Below are positions 8,878 to 17,044 of a stretch of 64,000 nucleotides of DNA, one piece after another. Position 1 is the stretch's first letter; every line of letters starts with the position of its first letter. The notes beneath the pieces were generated by a model. It saw only the letters and a program-made list of their open reading frames with translations, made no database searches and was not told where the DNA came from. Made by a program: the position numbers and the translations under genes. Location: positions 62,001 through 126,000 of the forward strand of contig NZ_JAJUWR010000009.1 in assembly GCF_021390545.1 (NCBI RefSeq), written 5' to 3'. Origin of the DNA: Algoriphagus sp. AGSA1 (GTDB taxonomy: Bacteria > Bacteroidota > Bacteroidia > Cytophagales > Cyclobacteriaceae).

Positions 8878-10455
8878 ATGAAATTGGTTATGATAATTGA
8901 TATGGATTGGTCTCCTGTTCATCTCAAACCTCTTTTGGATTACTTGAAGAAGGTATCGGAAGAGGAATACACTATGCTATCTCCCTATTTTGAGATAGGC
9001 AGTTCCAAGCCGGGAGGGGTGTTGCTTAAATCAGGAGCAATAGAAATCGAATCAAGATTTATCCTTCAGGGAATGGTAGGTAAATTTTATTTAGGAAAAT
9101 TGGAAAGATTGTATGTGCAAGGGGATGTTTGTGTGGAAATGGAGTCTTACGCCAACCAACTCCCCAGCAGATTTGAATTCAAGGTGTTGCAGCAGGCAAG
9201 ATTTACCCGCTTACCCTATAAGAACGCCAATTTAATCCTGGAAAAACACCCCCAGTTTGAGGAGCTGTCTGAAGAATTGTACCGCCTATTTCGCTATAGG
9301 GAGGAAAAGTGGCAGGTAGTATCCTTGTTGCCTTTTGAGCAGGCCAGAACAGCATTGAACAAACATTATCCGGGATTTGAGTCTGTACTTACCCAAAAAC
9401 AGCTGGCAGATCTACTGGGGGTTGACCGCAAAACAATAACACGACACAATAACAAAGAGTACGCAGAGGCCAAGCTGAAAAGAATAATCCGGTACTATAA
9501 AAGCAATTTGAAGTATCCTTTTGGGTCGAGGATTCATGATGAGGTGGATAAACTGGATGCCCAGGCATTGGTTTGGGGGGGTGTTATCCACCGGCTTTTC
9601 TCGGGAACCAAACAGGAGAATAAGTATAAGGAATTAAGGTTGACTTGGCTGTCGGCAAGGCTATATCCTGATGCAAGTTGGGAGAAGTTGACTTGGATAG
9701 CCCGCTTGTACGCACTGCTGTTTGCCATGGATGATTTTACTGATCAGTTGCCTGAAGGGATCAAGGCTGAAGTATGGGGAGAAATTTCCTGTGGGTTCTA
9801 CGGAGTACTTGAGGGAGATAACTGCATGATTCTGCCAAAATCCATAATGGCCTACAGGAATGCTTTTTATGAGCTATGGATGAAGCTGCCCAAGCTGGTC
9901 AACTATGACGAAAGCTATTTGGATTACCTGAGGAATGAGATCCAACTATACCTAAAGTCCAATACCTGGGAGGCGGAAAACAGAGATCGTAAAGTTATTC
10001 CCACAATGGAAGATTATCTTATCCAACGGCCATTTTTCTCTGGAGGGCAGCTCTCCATATCCTTGACACCTTTGGCAATGGATTGTGATTACAGCGAGAT
10101 CAAAGGTTCATTTACCAAATCAGAAGCTATCAGGGCGTTAGCTGCCAAATTGATTTTCATTACAAATGACCTGTTCTCCTATGAAAAAGAAAAAAAGCTT
10201 GGGGATTTTCATAATCTGATGATTTTGAAGATCCATCATGAACAGGTAAAGGAAGATCGGGCCCGGGAGGAAATTGTCGAATATCACCGACAAACGCTTC
10301 TCGAATTCACTAAGCAAGCGGAGGTCTTTAGAAAAAGCGCAAGTTCTACCGAGCAGGAGTTACTTAAGCAGATAGAGTTTAAAATTTCAGGCGCAGCGAG
10401 CTGGTCATTGTACGATACTTCACGCTATCACAGATTGTTTAACAAAGAAGAATAA
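8878..10455 (+). CDS. Crp/Fnr-like regulator fused to class I terpene synthase
   Basis: This 525-residue protein joins two unrelated functions. Residues about 15-140 resemble the cyclic-nucleotide-binding-type beta barrel of Bacteroidota Crp/Fnr regulators (LPSRFEFKVLQQARF is the usual strand pattern), and 171-191 form a helix-turn-helix (QKQLADLLGVDRKTITRH). Residues about 210-525 carry every hallmark of a bacterial class I terpene cyclase: the metal-binding DDFTD at 285-289, the NSE triad NDLFSYEKE at 430-438, an Arg (R384) exactly 46 residues before that Asn as in known pyrophosphate sensors, and an RY pair at 516-517. It should therefore ionise a prenyl diphosphate with Mg2+; the product is not predictable. 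No prenyltransferase or P450 is adjacent. An RteC gene begins 4 bases after the stop, so they form one operon. Confidence 0.85.
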   Translation: MKLVMIIDMDWSPVHLKPLLDYLKKVSEEEYTMLSPYFEIGSSKPGGVLLKSGAIEIESRFILQGMVGKFYLGKLERLYVQGDVCVEMESYANQLPSRFEFKVLQQARFTRLPYKNANLILEKHPQFEELSEELYRLFRYREEKWQVVSLLPFEQARTALNKHYPGFESVLTQKQLADLLGVDRKTITRHNNKEYAEAKLKRIIRYYKSNLKYPFGSRIHDEVDKLDAQALVWGGVIHRLFSGTKQENKYKELRLTWLSARLYPDASWEKLTWIARLYALLFAMDDFTDQLPEGIKAEVWGEISCGFYGVLEGDNCMILPKSIMAYRNAFYELWMKLPKLVNYDESYLDYLRNEIQLYLKSNTWEAENRDRKVIPTMEDYLIQRPFFSGGQLSISLTPLAMDCDYSEIKGSFTKSEAIRALAAKLIFITNDLFSYEKEKKLGDFHNLMILKIHHEQVKEDRAREEIVEYHRQTLLEFTKQAEVFRKSASSTEQELLKQIEFKISGAASWSLYDTSRYHRLFNKEE

Positions 10456-10459
10456 AATT

Positions 10460-11191
10460 ATGGAGAGTATTGAACTTGCAAAACGGTATTTGAATAAGCT
10501 GGATATTGAGTTGGCAAAATTCCCCATCTCAGATACAAATCCGCTGGTGATGATAGAGTCTTCTTTTTATCTGGTGGACAAAACTATCCAGGAACTTAAG
10601 GAAGGTATAAAAGAACTGGAATTTCTGGATGAGGAAGAGGAAATTGAGTTCTTCAAGGTTTACATGACAGAGTTTCTGTCCAGATCCCATTTTTTCTCGG
10701 AGCTTTTTCAAATCGAATCAGAAAGGCTTGGAATTGTGAATCAATCGGATGACTTTTTTTACTCAGGTAAGATGGAAGAAGTTAAAAAGTATTTCCAACG
10801 CTATGCTGCACTGAATAATTACCTGATAATGGGCAAATCCTATCTGGATAGAGTTTATTTCCTGCGCGGCTCAGAAGCGCCACTGATATATCCCGACTTA
10901 TTCCGCCATACCATAGATTCTAGTTTTTGTACTGTATATACCCTTCATTTTGCACGGCTAAAAGCAATGGAAAAATTGATGAATTATTTGTCCAAGAAAG
11001 TCAGAGATGTCCAAGGGGAAGTTGAAAAACCGTCGGTGCCTAATCAGCAGACATCTATACTTTGGACGGGTTCAAAAGTGGAGTTGGTGGAACTCATCTA
11101 TGCACTTAAAACCACTACGGTTGTCAATCATGGGAGCATTACAGTAGCTGAGCTGGCAAAGGCATTTGGTTTTTTTTTGGCAAAGAGCTAA
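10460..11191 (+). CDS. RteC family protein, C-terminus lost by a frameshift
   Basis: A 243-residue RteC-domain protein, paralogous to the gene at 11389. RteC proteins regulate excision and transfer in Bacteroides conjugative transposons such as CTnDOT. The family pattern is visible: SRSHFFSELFQIE near residue 75, FCTVYTLHFARLKAME near 155-170 and KVELVELIYALKTTTVVNHG near 205-225. The frame then breaks in a run of nine T (11169-11177): one more T restores a 26-residue spacing between NHG and the YYKTF motif that matches the paralogue without a gap, and the frame continues to 11310. It is a recent mutation, a sequencing error, or a slippage site. It starts 4 bases after the terpene synthase fusion. 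Confidence 0.8.
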   Translation: MESIELAKRYLNKLDIELAKFPISDTNPLVMIESSFYLVDKTIQELKEGIKELEFLDEEEEIEFFKVYMTEFLSRSHFFSELFQIESERLGIVNQSDDFFYSGKMEEVKKYFQRYAALNNYLIMGKSYLDRVYFLRGSEAPLIYPDLFRHTIDSSFCTVYTLHFARLKAMEKLMNYLSKKVRDVQGEVEKPSVPNQQTSILWTGSKVELVELIYALKTTTVVNHGSITVAELAKAFGFFLAKS

Positions 11192-11310
11192 AAGGATACT
11201 ATAAAACATTTGAAGAAATCCGGGGCAGACGGAACAGCAAGACATTTTTTTTGGACAGGTGTAAGAGTAGCCTGGAATCTTTTATAGCAGAATATGAAGA
11301 TAATGAATGA
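11178..11310 (+). pseudogene. Detached 3' end of the first RteC gene
   Basis: Read one frame over from the preceding CDS, this stretch encodes GKELKGYYKTFEEIRGRR, then SKTFFLDRCKSSLESF, and ends at TGA 11308-11310. It matches the C-terminus of the second RteC protein (FYRTFQSMRGRKKNRTIFLD) position by position. It has no start of its own and is only translated if the T-run is corrected or slips. Confidence 0.75.
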
Positions 11311-11388
11311 GCGAATGATATGAACCAATGATCAGGACGCTTCTTGATTGAGAGCAGGAGGTGTTCTGGAAACTAAACCAAGGAGGAT

Positions 11389-12228
11389 ATGAAAGCATTT
11401 GTAGAAAGGCTTTTTGGGGAGATGGAGTTATCGCTGAAAGAGGTGGCGAAGGAGACTTCAAACGAGATACAAAAAGCCGAGCGATGTTGTCAGGTGATCA
11501 ATGCGATATTGATCCGGATGAAGGAATTTATGGCAGGCTATACATTCCGTGATGGGGAAGAAGAGATCCTGTTTTTCAAGGAGTACAAGCCATTGCTCTA
11601 TAAGGAATTGATTTTCTACTCAGAGCTTACTTATATAGAGGCGAAAAAGCCAATTGGCAAAAAAGAGCAGATCAAAAGCTATTTCCCCCATGTGTTGGAT
11701 CAGATCCAGGAGTTCTTTGTCAGGAATCACCAGCTATACATTTATTACCAACTGGGGAAGAGTGATCAGGATGAGAAACTCTTTATGAGGAATTCCATGC
11801 CTGTGTCACTGATCCGTGACTATTCCTTTGATTTTGACCCATCATTTTCCACGGTCAACAGCAGCAAGCTGGCTAAGATTATGGCCTATGAAAGCCTGAC
11901 CGACCATATCCGCAAAATTATCCATAAGCTGGAAATGGGTAGTGATGCTGTAGGGAGTGAGGTTTCCGTGCATGAATGGACCGATTCAAAATCCAGCTTG
12001 ATCGAGTTGGCTTATGCGTTGCATTCCAGGGGAGCAGTAAATCATGGCAAGAGTGATGTGAAGGCAATCATTTCCCTGATGGAGTCCCTGTTCAATGTAC
12101 AGGTAGGGAATTTCTATCGCACCTTTCAGAGCATGCGTGGCAGAAAGAAAAACAGGACTATTTTTTTGGACAGTCTGAAGGAAAGCCTGGTGAAGCGCAT
12201 GGATGATACGGATATGGGTTATCAATAG
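11389..12228 (+). CDS. RteC family regulatory protein (intact paralogue)
   Basis: A 279-residue RteC-domain protein with the complete family C-terminus: SSLIELAYALHSRGAVNHGK (about 203-222), FYRTFQSMRGRKKNRTIFLD and SLKESLVKRM. RteC proteins are described as regulators of mobile-element excision; biochemical function in other elements is less clear. A strong AGGAGG (11381-11386) lies only 2 bases before the ATG, closer than optimal. It follows the frameshifted paralogue by 78 bases, so a duplication within the operon is likely, with this copy still functional. Confidence 0.85.
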   Translation: MKAFVERLFGEMELSLKEVAKETSNEIQKAERCCQVINAILIRMKEFMAGYTFRDGEEEILFFKEYKPLLYKELIFYSELTYIEAKKPIGKKEQIKSYFPHVLDQIQEFFVRNHQLYIYYQLGKSDQDEKLFMRNSMPVSLIRDYSFDFDPSFSTVNSSKLAKIMAYESLTDHIRKIIHKLEMGSDAVGSEVSVHEWTDSKSSLIELAYALHSRGAVNHGKSDVKAIISLMESLFNVQVGNFYRTFQSMRGRKKNRTIFLDSLKESLVKRMDDTDMGYQ

Positions 12229-12236
12229 GACAAATT

Positions 12237-12641
12237 ATGTTTTGGGAAGATGTATTTATATTAGCGGTAGGTATTTGTCTGTTGGGAGGAGGTTTTGCGC
12301 TGCGGGTATGGATTAAGCGTAGGAGATTTTACAGACGGGGTCCCGGTGGGTTGCAGCATTTTTCCAGGTATAGCAAAGCAGTCTTGATATCAACTTTTGA
12401 AGGGTTCCTAATGCTTTTGAGTATTCCAATGTTGATTCTGGGGATGTTGATTTTAATTTTTTGGTATGCGTTAGTCAAGGATATTGGTAAAGAGAAGAAT
12501 AACAGGGATAAACAGACTGAAAGAATTGAGTCAGAACCTACAGCCCACTTCCTTGTTCCGGCGGAACAGGGCTTTGGCAGCAAGAAGATCTGCCCCATCC
12601 CAAAAATTCATTCCCTTGCGTCCATGAGTTGCGTGGGATAA
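12237..12641 (+). CDS. Small two-TM membrane protein of the mobile element
   Basis: A 134-residue protein starting 8 bases after RteC. Two hydrophobic segments (about 5-22 and 58-80) flank a very basic loop (WIKRRRFYRR at about 25-34). Proteins with this RRRFYRR loop occur beside RteC genes in Bacteroidota elements, sometimes labelled as transport permeases without good reason; I do not recognise a function. The last 30 or so residues are encoded by palindromic repeat DNA (hairpins at 12551-12570 and 12588-12648), so the natural C-terminus may be nearer residue 100 and the tail an overrun. Confidence 0.65.
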   Translation: MFWEDVFILAVGICLLGGGFALRVWIKRRRFYRRGPGGLQHFSRYSKAVLISTFEGFLMLLSIPMLILGMLILIFWYALVKDIGKEKNNRDKQTERIESEPTAHFLVPAEQGFGSKKICPIPKIHSLASMSCVG

Positions 12642-12648
12642 GGCAGAT
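12551..12648 (+). repeat. Two palindromes over the 3' end of the small membrane protein gene
   Basis: CCTTGTTCCG/CGGAACAGG (12551-12570) and ATCTGCCCCATCCCA (12588-12602) with TGGGATAAGGCAGAT (12634-12648; 13 of 15 positions) form two stems. The second encloses the stop codon. They look like inserted intergenic palindromes or a terminator region. Confidence 0.45.
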
Positions 12649-12932
12649 TTGATCGCTGGAATGATACTTAGACATCAGAAGTTTTTTGAGCTTTAACCTG
12701 GAATAAATTGGCTCTTCTGATCAATAGCGCTGTGACAACTCAGTTCAATCATGGCGGCCTTTTTCAGGCTCTCTCTGATCAGTGTGTTTCACACTTACTT
12801 TGGAGATTTGTGGGATGCGGTTTTCAAGAAAAGTATTTCGAATTCAGCTTGGGTGAAAATAGATTTTATCATTGTCTATTTTTTGACAAAAAGGCAATAG
12901 ATTTATCTTATCCCTTGCGACTTCTTTTTTAA

Positions 12933-13826
12933 TTAATCCAATACTTTTTTTAGTAACGCAAGAAGATTTTCAAACTTCTCTGGATTTTTATTTTTTAGCT
13001 TTTCAAGGTTCTGTAATTTCCATTGTACAGCAGGGAAATGTTCAAAATTATGAATATCCCAATTCGGAGTTCCAACTCCAAAACTCACTAGGAACTCTTT
13101 GTCTTTAGCATTTAAATTTTGGTGGATAATTTCTACTAATTTCTCCCTGGTATCTTCAAAATCTTCATAGGAAAAGGATTCAGTACTCATGCCTTCAAAT
13201 TGATTGGAAAAGGTTTCCCTTTGGTCAATAAAATTGGGCTGAAGCATTTCGTGTAAGGGTCGGTTACTGCATAAAAGGAACAATAGGAAGCCCTTTTTGA
13301 TTTCCTCTGTAAATCCTTCATTTTCCAAGAGGTATTTTATATCAAATAAATCTCTAGGATGCTGGCGGTCTAATGCAGCGCAAATTTTCCCGCCATACAA
13401 TTGCCCTATTGAAACCACTGGTATGGCACAAAAAGCATCATACTCCTCTTGCGTCTTTTCGCAGAGAGTTAACATTACAGTTTCATTCATGATCCCTCTG
13501 TTAATTTGGTTCACTTCCAATTTTATCTGTGCGTTTCTGGTCGTGACCTGAAGTTTCAATGTTTCCTCATTAAGGGTAACTGTTGCTTCTGGAAGAATTT
13601 TTTCCAGTTTTATTTTTATATGGTCTAGTCTTTCAATAATGTTTTTAAAGGATTCCTCGCGGTCCTCCACTGGAATGTACGTTAAATCAATATCTACAGA
13701 CAATCTAGGCATGTCCCGGACAAATAGATTGATAGCTGTACCTCCATGTAGCGCAAAAATCGGCTCCTTTGCCACTTCTGGCAATACCTGTAACAATAAG
13801 GAGACTTGTTTCTTATATTTACTCAT
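12933..13826 (-). CDS. AbiEii-type nucleotidyltransferase toxin
   Basis: A 297-residue protein of the AbiEii/AbiGii family, the toxin of type IV toxin-antitoxin and abortive-infection systems. The nucleotidyltransferase signature is visible: HGGTAINLF (Gly28-Gly29-Thr30) followed by RLSVDIDL, with Asp45 and Asp47 as likely metal ligands, and the family KICAALDRQHPRDLFDI stretch near residues 145-165. Known AbiEii/MenT enzymes transfer nucleotides to RNA and stop growth. It lies directly downstream of the antitoxin gene and overlaps it by 8 bases. Confidence 0.88.
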   Translation of the reverse strand: MSKYKKQVSLLLQVLPEVAKEPIFALHGGTAINLFVRDMPRLSVDIDLTYIPVEDREESFKNIIERLDHIKIKLEKILPEATVTLNEETLKLQVTTRNAQIKLEVNQINRGIMNETVMLTLCEKTQEEYDAFCAIPVVSIGQLYGGKICAALDRQHPRDLFDIKYLLENEGFTEEIKKGFLLFLLCSNRPLHEMLQPNFIDQRETFSNQFEGMSTESFSYEDFEDTREKLVEIIHQNLNAKDKEFLVSFGVGTPNWDIHNFEHFPAVQWKLQNLEKLKNKNPEKFENLLALLKKVLD

Positions 13827-14583
13827 GATTCTCTAACGGTCTGGGGACAGTGATTTGATATTTGGATATATAGACACCATCCTTAACCAGTGATCGTTTT
13901 CCTCTCCCAAGGTCTATTTTTTCAAGATTTATATATTTAAACCAATCGTGCCCCGCTTTTTCTGCCATATATAGGAACAGTCGGTTCACTTTTACTGATG
14001 TACAAGCTTCCAAAAGTTCATTTACCTGCTTCGGTCTTAGGTTGTTCAAGCCTTCCATCAATTCGTAACACTCGATGATATCTTGCTTTTTGGGTGTTAG
14101 GAAGAGGCATTCCATTAAAGCCCTAACGGGGTTGGATATTGAAAGACTAAATGCTCCTTGTTCCACAGTTTGTAATCCTATGCTGGAAGGAAGAAAGGAG
14201 GAGCTGAAGTAGTTTACATTTACACCCCAATTGTATTTTAAAAACCAAGCCGGTAATTTTTCTTCGCCTCCCCCGAACAGCGTTATTTGTTTTGTTAATA
14301 GTTCCAAATAATGGGTTTTTCCCAATAGAGATAAGGCAGTCTTACCTCCAGGATGGATATTCAGATTTGCCTGTTGCTGCAATGCATATATTGCTCCTTG
14401 ATAGGTAGGTTGATCTCCTTTTCGCATCCAGGCTCCTGTGCCAACTGAATATATCCAATTACTTTTTTTATATCGATTGAGCAATTGGGTGGAATATCCG
14501 TTTTCAGTTAACCATGAGCTTAAAAAAACAACTCCTGGGGGTTGTGAATTAAGTAGGCGGATTATTTTTTGCTCATTTTCCAA
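13819..14583 (-). CDS. AbiEi-type antitoxin and autorepressor
   Basis: A 254-residue AbiEi-family antitoxin: an N-terminal winged-helix-like DNA-binding part (about 1-85, including the family-like WIYSVGTGAWMRKGD), then the larger AbiEi domain with the ISNPVRALMECLFL stretch near 150. AbiEi proteins in characterised systems neutralise the toxin indirectly and repress their own operon by binding inverted repeats. A perfect palindrome and a partial second copy lie in this promoter and over the start codon, consistent with that. The operon is transcribed opposite to the neighbouring mobility genes. Confidence 0.85.
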   Translation of the reverse strand: MENEQKIIRLLNSQPPGVVFLSSWLTENGYSTQLLNRYKKSNWIYSVGTGAWMRKGDQPTYQGAIYALQQQANLNIHPGGKTALSLLGKTHYLELLTKQITLFGGGEEKLPAWFLKYNWGVNVNYFSSSFLPSSIGLQTVEQGAFSLSISNPVRALMECLFLTPKKQDIIECYELMEGLNNLRPKQVNELLEACTSVKVNRLFLYMAEKAGHDWFKYINLEKIDLGRGKRSLVKDGVYISKYQITVPRPLENHE

Positions 14584-14665
14584 ACTAATAGTGTGTTTTT
14601 TTAGTATTTCCTAAACCATTGAAATTGGGTGTTTGTTTTCTTTCAAATATAAAAACTAATAGTTT
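14582..14665 (-). promoter_or_regulatory. abiE promoter with repeated operator AAACTAATAG
   Basis: On the minus strand TATATTTG (14644-14651) matches the Bacteroidetes -7 element TAnnTTTG. The perfect palindrome AAACTAATAGTTT (14653-14665) sits immediately upstream of it, within the -7/-33 spacer, and the half-copy AAACTAATAG recurs at 14582-14591 over the start codon. This arrangement fits repression by AbiEi. Confidence 0.55.
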
Positions 14666-14760
14666 GTAAAATAGTACTTTTTTAAACAAAAGTAAGGGCA
14701 AAATTCAGATATTCATGAGGCGATTTCCATAATCGCCAGTAAAATATATTTTCAGTGTGA

Positions 14761-15048
14761 TCAACCCTCATACGATTTTGTTAAATTTTTGAGTTTGGAA
14801 CTTAGGATAGTCAATCCTGCTTTTTCCAGACTCTCCGCGATAATGGTATTCAGTTCCTCTTCTGACTCTTTGGAAATCAGGATTGCAGGATTTCCTGATT
14901 CTGATTTTTGTTCCATACCTCTTGTAATTACTTCAGTTAAGAGCAATACGGTTTTGCGGGGAATTTTCAGATCGATTTTTACCGTGTCGTGCATTCCGGG
15001 TACGGCAAGGAGTGTATCGTAGATTGTTTCAAGTGATGAGATAGCCAT
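14761..15048 (-). CDS. Hypothetical protein of the mobile element (95 aa)
   Basis: A 95-residue, mostly helical, charged protein without signal peptide or membrane segment. I recognise no motif. The position, just before the mobilization genes and transcribed away from them, is common for small accessory proteins of Bacteroidota mobilizable elements, and the sequence has normal codon use. The end KLKNLTKSYEG is basic. Confidence 0.6.
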   Translation of the reverse strand: MAISSLETIYDTLLAVPGMHDTVKIDLKIPRKTVLLLTEVITRGMEQKSESGNPAILISKESEEELNTIIAESLEKAGLTILSSKLKNLTKSYEG

Positions 15049-15276
15049 AGCTTCATTGATTTTAGATGTAGAATAATTTCATGGCTAAAGCTACTCTGAT
15101 CCAATGATTTGAGCCTATTTAGAAATTGATCAGGATAGGTAAATGATTCCATCACTTTTTATACTTGTATCACCCGATGGGAAGAATTGTAATGCCAAAG
15201 ATGATTTTCTCAATGTATCAGAATCATTCTAAAAGCTAACGGGATTTCCTGTGTCCTCCGAAATCGGCAAGATGTA

Positions 15277-15329
15277 CGGTTGTATCACAACCGGATCTTG
15301 AAACCCCTAACTCCGAAGTCGTGGGGTTT
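15277..15329. other. Candidate origin of transfer (oriT)
   Basis: The 322-base gap upstream of the relaxosome gene holds CGGTTGT-ATC-ACAACCG (15277-15293, perfect 7-bp arms) and AAACCCC (15301-15307) with GGGGTTT (15323-15329). Closely spaced hairpins next to mobC/mobA are the usual layout of an oriT with relaxase and accessory-protein sites. The nick site cannot be read. Confidence 0.45.
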
Positions 15330-15370
15330 GAGTTTGTAAAGATGTTGAACAGTGAAAATGAACTGCGAAG

Positions 15371-15754
15371 ATGGAAGAAAACAAGAGAAACAAATGGCTG
15401 CATATCCGATTGACTGACCGTGAATTGCTGAAGCTAAAGGCAAATTTTGGGGGGACCGTTCACGATAGTTTAAGTGATTATTCCAGAAGGATATTGCTCA
15501 AAAAGGTGGTGATTGGCAGGTATCGGGATACCGGGATTCAGGAACTTTTAAAAGAGTTGACTACACTGAAGCGGGATCTCCATGGCCTTGCCACCAACTA
15601 TAACCAGTTGGCTAAAAAGATGAATACGGCTAATGATGATGAAATAAATTCCAACCGTTTCCAGGTTGAGAAATTGGAGCAAAGCATCCAAGAATCACTG
15701 AAGCGAGTGAACAGATTTGTTGATCAAACCGTGGAGAAATGGTTGCAATCATAA
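15371..15754 (+). CDS. MobC-like plasmid mobilization relaxosome protein
   Basis: A 127-residue protein with an N-terminal ribbon-helix-helix-like part (WLHIRLTDRELLKLKANF, about residues 9-26) and a coiled-coil tail, including LATNYNQLAKKMN near 80, the hallmark of the bacterial mobilization protein MobC family. Such proteins bind oriT and help the relaxase open the duplex. The relaxase gene starts inside its last codons (16-base overlap), so the two are translated together. The candidate oriT lies directly upstream. Confidence 0.85.
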   Translation: MEENKRNKWLHIRLTDRELLKLKANFGGTVHDSLSDYSRRILLKKVVIGRYRDTGIQELLKELTTLKRDLHGLATNYNQLAKKMNTANDDEINSNRFQVEKLEQSIQESLKRVNRFVDQTVEKWLQS

Positions 15755-17025
15755 AGACCAGCAAGTCTTTGAGACGACCGTTTCACTACAATGAAAATAA
15801 GGTGAAGGAGGGTGTGGCTGAATTGCTTTTAGCCCAGAATTACCCCATGAAAAATGCGGATCAGACTGCTGATTTGCGCCTGAAATACCTGCTCAAATTG
15901 GCAAGTCTTAACTCCAGAGCGTCGGTAAATGCAGTCCATATTTCTTTGAATTTTGCCCCCGGCGAGGACTTTGAAAAAGAGAAATTACAAGAGGTTACCA
16001 AGGAATATATTCGTGGGATCGGCTTTGAAAACCAGCCTTACCTGGTCTATAAACATACCGATGCAGGCCACCCACATCTGCATATTGTGACGACGAATAT
16101 TGAGCTCGACGGCAAGCGGATTCCCTTGCATAATATCGGTAAACTCAAGTCTGAACCGACCCGAAAAGCTATCGAGATGGAGTTTGGACTGGTACCAGCC
16201 GAGTCCCAGAAACAGGGACTTTTTATCGCCAAACCAGTTGCCATTTCCAGACTGGACTATGGTAAATCTGAAACCAAACGGGCAATAGGAAATGTGCTTC
16301 AGCATGTGCTTAAAAACTACAGATTCACTTCCCTGCCAGAGCTGAACGCAGTACTGAGCCAATACAGGATAGTTGCCGATAGGGGAAGAGAAGAATCACG
16401 GATTTTCAAAAACAGGGGATTGGTTTATCGGGTGATGGATGATCAGGGAAACAAGGTCGGGGTGCCGATCAAAGCAAGTAGTTTTTATTTCAAAGCAACA
16501 CTGAATTCCATTGAATCCAAATTCAAATCCAATGAAATGAAGCGTAAAAAACAACTTAAATCCACCCGCTCAGCCATTGATTTAACGCTGGTGAAGATGT
16601 CGGGAAAGAGTTTAGATGAGGTGATTAAAAACCTAGAAAAGCAGGGGATCGCTACTGTAAAAAGAGAGAATCTAGAGGGGAGATTATATGGGATCACCTT
16701 TGTCGATCATAGAACCAAATGTGTCTTTAACGGAAGTGCATTGGGGAAGAATTATAGCGCAAAAGGGTTGATGGATAGAACAGCTATTCGATCAGAAAAG
16801 AGTGGGTTTAGACCGGAATTACTTACAAAGGCAGGCAGGCAAATGGGGGGTAAGCAAGAGGGTCAGCAAACAATTACGATAGGAGAGATCGGACAAACAC
16901 AACATGCATTAAACGATTCGAGGGGTCTGTTGGAAACAGTGGTTTCGCCTGAAGAAACCTATAGCTACCTGCCTTTTGAGTGGCGGAAAAAGAAGCGGAA
17001 GAGGAAGAAAAAAGTAACAAAGTAA
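15739..17025 (+). CDS. Relaxase/mobilization nuclease (MobA-like, VirD2 family)
   Basis: A 428-residue relaxase. The N-terminal third has the family pattern: conserved N-terminal start MVAIIKTSKSLRRPF with Tyr13 in FHYN as one candidate nucleophile, SVNAVHISLNFAPGE near 60, and the metal-binding three-histidine motif HTDAGHPHLHIV near 105-116. This enzyme nicks oriT and leads the transferred strand through the conjugation pore. The lysine- and arginine-rich end (KKKRKRKKK) is typical. No full set of conjugation pore (Tra) genes is present, so the element is mobilizable rather than self-transmissible, unless genes lie outside the window. Confidence 0.9.
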   Translation: MVAIIKTSKSLRRPFHYNENKVKEGVAELLLAQNYPMKNADQTADLRLKYLLKLASLNSRASVNAVHISLNFAPGEDFEKEKLQEVTKEYIRGIGFENQPYLVYKHTDAGHPHLHIVTTNIELDGKRIPLHNIGKLKSEPTRKAIEMEFGLVPAESQKQGLFIAKPVAISRLDYGKSETKRAIGNVLQHVLKNYRFTSLPELNAVLSQYRIVADRGREESRIFKNRGLVYRVMDDQGNKVGVPIKASSFYFKATLNSIESKFKSNEMKRKKQLKSTRSAIDLTLVKMSGKSLDEVIKNLEKQGIATVKRENLEGRLYGITFVDHRTKCVFNGSALGKNYSAKGLMDRTAIRSEKSGFRPELLTKAGRQMGGKQEGQQTITIGEIGQTQHALNDSRGLLETVVSPEETYSYLPFEWRKKKRKRKKKVTK

Positions 17026-17044
17026 GTATTTAAACCAAGGGAAG

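Noticed and set aside
8602-8900. Left attachment site (copy of the tRNA-Ser 3' end)
   Set aside because: No stretch resembling CAGAGGAAGAGGGATTCG was found here, so no att site is annotated.
12708-12932. Plus-strand frame of 74 codons between the small membrane protein and AbiEii
   Set aside because: It lacks an ATG start and any recognisable motif; its composition does not look coding.
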